From Frankiales bacterium (GTDB lineage: Bacteria; Actinomycetota; Actinomycetes; Mycobacteriales; SCTD01): a stretch of DNA of 5,929 nucleotides. Positions 4,969 through 5,929 of this stretch are shown here, piece after piece (the stretch's first letter is position 1; each line of letters starts with the position of its first letter). The stretch spans positions 1 through 5,929 of the forward strand of contig JAODNF010000141.1 in the NCBI GenBank assembly GCA_025464915.1, written 5' to 3'. A program made the position numbers and the translations under genes. The notes below the pieces were generated by a model. That model saw nothing but the letters and a program-made list of their open reading frames with translations. It had not been told where the DNA came from and made no database searches.

Positions 4969-5565
4969 TCAGCCGAACTGGGGACCCTCGGTCCGCGTCC
5001 TCTTCAGCTCGTAGAAGTAGGGGTACTCCGCCAGCAACCGGGCCCCGTCCCAGACCTTGCCGGCCTCCTCGCCGCGCGGGATGCGGCTCAGCACCGGGCC
5101 GAAGAACGCGACGCCGTCGACATGGATGACCGGCGTGCCGACGTCCATGCCCACCGGGTCCATGCCCCGGTGGTGCTCCGCCCTGAGCGCCTCGTCGAAC
5201 GACGGGTCGTCCGCAGCCGCGGCGAGGTCGGTGGGCAGGCCGGCCTCCTCGAGCGCGTCGACCAGCAGGCGGGGGTCGTCGAGCTCCACCTTGTCGTGGT
5301 GGATCCGGTTGCCCAGCGCGGTGTAGAGCGGCAGCAGGTCGTCGGTCTTGGCGCGGGCGGCGATGCACACGCGGACCGGACCCCACGCCTTCTTCATCAT
5401 CTCCACGTACTGCTCGGGGAGGTCGCGGCCGTCGTTGAGCACGGCCAGGGACATGACGTTCCACGTCACGTCGACGTCGCGCACCTTCTCGACCTCGAGC
5501 ACCCATCGCGAGGTCAGCCAGGCCCAGGGGCAGAGCGGGTCGAACCAGAAGTCCACTTTCGTCAT
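4969..5565 (-). CDS. DsbA-family thioredoxin-fold protein, Rv2466c-like (mycothiol-dependent reductase type), single active-site Cys
   Basis: The 198 residues follow M. tuberculosis Rv2466c closely, as I recall it: VDFWFDPLCPWAWLTSRW (4-21), VMSLAVLNDGRDLPEQY (37-53), AWGPVRV (60-66), GNRIHH (85-90), HHRGMD (131-136), the cis-proline loop DVGTPVIHVDG (141-151, P145), FFGPVLSRIPRGEEAGK (154-170) and ELKRTRTEGPQF at the C-terminus. Rv2466c is a cytoplasmic mycothiol-dependent oxidoreductase induced by oxidative stress that also activates nitro-prodrugs. Here the CPWC pair is CPWA (C12, A15), so only the nucleophilic Cys remains and a monothiol, mycothiol-mixed-disulfide mechanism is implied. 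Start ATG 5565 gives the family N-terminus. The frame is open upstream to 5901, but that part is shadow of pepN and intergenic DNA. A -10 hexamer exactly 6 nt before the ATG suggests a leaderless mRNA. Confidence 0.9.
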   Translation of the reverse strand: MTKVDFWFDPLCPWAWLTSRWVLEVEKVRDVDVTWNVMSLAVLNDGRDLPEQYVEMMKKAWGPVRVCIAARAKTDDLLPLYTALGNRIHHDKVELDDPRLLVDALEEAGLPTDLAAAADDPSFDEALRAEHHRGMDPVGMDVGTPVIHVDGVAFFGPVLSRIPRGEEAGKVWDGARLLAEYPYFYELKRTRTEGPQFG

Positions 5566-5571
5566 GCGTTC

Positions 5572-5577
5572 ACGGTA
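5572..5577 (-). promoter_or_regulatory. Candidate -10 element for a leaderless dsbA-family transcript
   Basis: On the minus strand TACCGT (TANNNT) is followed by six bases (GAACGC) and then the ATG, so the A of ATG falls at +1. TTGCAC (5599-5594), 16 bp upstream, is a partial -35 match (TTG). No convincing Shine-Dalgarno is present. The -35 half-site is inside a perfect inverted repeat. Confidence 0.45.
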
Positions 5578-5586
5578 CGCCAGCCC

Positions 5587-5600
5587 GTTGCGCGTGCAAC
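5587..5600. repeat. Inverted repeat over the -35 region of the dsbA-family gene, candidate operator
   Basis: GTTGC (5587-5591) and GCAAC (5596-5600) form a perfect 5-bp inverted repeat with a 4-bp spacer. The dyad spans about -22 to -35 relative to the predicted dsbA start, a position suited to a repressor. GCAAC recurs in direct orientation at 5639-5643 and 5650-5654, exactly 11 bp apart. No regulator is identified; the operator role is inference. Confidence 0.4.
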
Positions 5601-5601
5601 A

Positions 5602-5618
5602 TCCCGGGGGTCTCGGGA
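5602..5618. repeat. Inverted repeat TCCCG-N7-CGGGA in the dsbA/pepN intergenic region
   Basis: TCCCG (5602-5606) and CGGGA (5614-5618) are perfect inverted arms with a 7-bp spacer, centred about halfway between the -35 dyad and the GCAAC direct repeats. It could be a second protein site. Short GC-rich inverted arms also arise often by chance at this base composition. Confidence 0.25.
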
Positions 5619-5694
5619 AAGCCACGCTCAACGACATCGCAACCGTGACGCAACGACACCAACCGGCGGCGCGCCGACGTGGAAAGATGCCCGG

Positions 5695-5929
5695 ATGAGC
5701 GCGAACAACCTGCATCGTGACGAGGCCGCCGCGCGGGCTCGGCTGCTGTCGGTCCAGTCCTACGACGTCGACCTGAACCTCACCGACGGCTCGGGTGAGA
5801 AGCCCGGCGAGACGACGTTCCGCTCCCGCGTGGTGGTCCGCTTCAGCAGCACCGAGGCCGGGGCGTCGACCTACCTCGACCTGACGGCCGCCGCGCTGCA
5901 CAGCGCCACCCTCAACGGGACCCCTGTCA
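5695..5929 (+). CDS. pepN: Aminopeptidase N, M1 family (N-terminal fragment, continues past window)
   Basis: M1 aminopeptidases are zinc enzymes that remove N-terminal residues from peptides, mostly in the cytoplasm of actinobacteria. Only the first 78 codons are present: MSANNLHRDEAAARARLLSV, then SYDVDLNLTDG, TFRSRVVVRF, YLDLTAAALHSATLNGTPV. This is the start of the N-terminal beta-saddle domain and follows the actinobacterial PepN pattern (N-L-x-R-x-E-A-x-x-R-A at the N-terminus). The catalytic HExxH region, expected a few hundred residues later, is outside the window. Start ATG 5695 has GGAAAG (5681-5686) eight bases upstream. An earlier ATG at 5687 reads only three codons before TGA. The gene diverges from the dsbA-family gene, as Rv2467 does from Rv2466c. 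No clear -10 hexamer is visible. Confidence 0.88.
   Translation, partial: MSANNLHRDEAAARARLLSVQSYDVDLNLTDGSGEKPGETTFRSRVVVRFSSTEAGASTYLDLTAAALHSATLNGTPV

Noticed and set aside
5566..5640. SigH/SigR-type promoter (GGAAT-N18-GTT) for the DsbA-family gene, expected from M. tuberculosis Rv2466c regulation
   Set aside because: GGGAT occurs on the minus strand at 5605-5601, but no GTT lies at the required distance. The TACCGT -10 explains the start better.
5687..5698. Three-codon upstream ORF (ATG CCC GGA TGA) whose stop overlaps the pepN ATG
   Set aside because: The only Shine-Dalgarno (GGAAAG) directly abuts its ATG, too close to use, but is well placed for pepN at 5695. Such a short frame is likely chance.
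5566..5901. N-terminal extension of the DsbA-family protein up to 5901
   Set aside because: It covers the intergenic control region and the antisense of pepN. Homologous sequence begins only at MTKVDFWF.

Overview
The window is very GC-rich, with codons ending almost always in G or C, several SD-less or leaderless-looking starts, and actinobacterial protein families (an Rv2466c-type DsbA relative, a mycobacterial-type RpiB, PepN). It is chromosomal DNA of an actinobacterium. A Nocardioidaceae-like or related lineage is my guess; the sequence does not fix the genus. I see no transposase, integrase, phage gene or CRISPR array. No gene-free stretch exceeds 300 bases; the longest is the 129-bp dsbA/pepN divergent intergenic region.

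Layout, left to right: (1) the 5' part of tig (trigger factor) on the minus strand, preceded by tRNA-Pro(TGG) on the same strand; (2) a 32-bp gap, then tRNA-Gly(TCC) on the plus strand, whose encoded CCA ends on the first base of the aat start codon; (3) aat (leucyl/phenylalanyl-tRNA-protein transferase), plus strand; (4) a minus-strand membrane-anchored SpoIIE-type PP2C phosphatase; (5) nei (Fpg/Nei DNA glycosylase) and rpiB, minus strand, overlapping by 8 bp; (6) a plus-strand DUF429 gene whose ATG overlaps the rpiB ATG in one CATG and whose TAG overlaps the stop of a minus-strand 41-codon ORF in one CTAG; (7) that small ORF and, upstream of it, an Rv2466c-like DsbA-family gene, minus strand; (8) the 5' end of pepN, plus strand.

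The backbone tig ... nei-rpiB-dsbA / pepN matches, from memory, the order in Mycobacterium tuberculosis (Rv2462c tig, Rv2464c nei, Rv2465c rpiB, Rv2466c, Rv2467 pepN). Against that frame the tRNAs, aat and the phosphatase lie where lipP (Rv2463) lies in M. tuberculosis, and the DUF429 gene plus small ORF are wedged between rpiB and dsbA. Several genes concern protein fate (trigger factor for nascent chains, Aat for N-degron tagging, PepN for peptide trimming) or stress defence (Nei for oxidised bases, the thioredoxin-fold protein for mycothiol redox chemistry).

I found no clear new defence or biosynthetic system. The notable features are structural: start and stop codons sharing bases with a tRNA CCA, a CATG and a CTAG; a very tight divergent tRNA promoter region; an unrecognised small protein; and a repeat-rich dsbA/pepN intergenic region.
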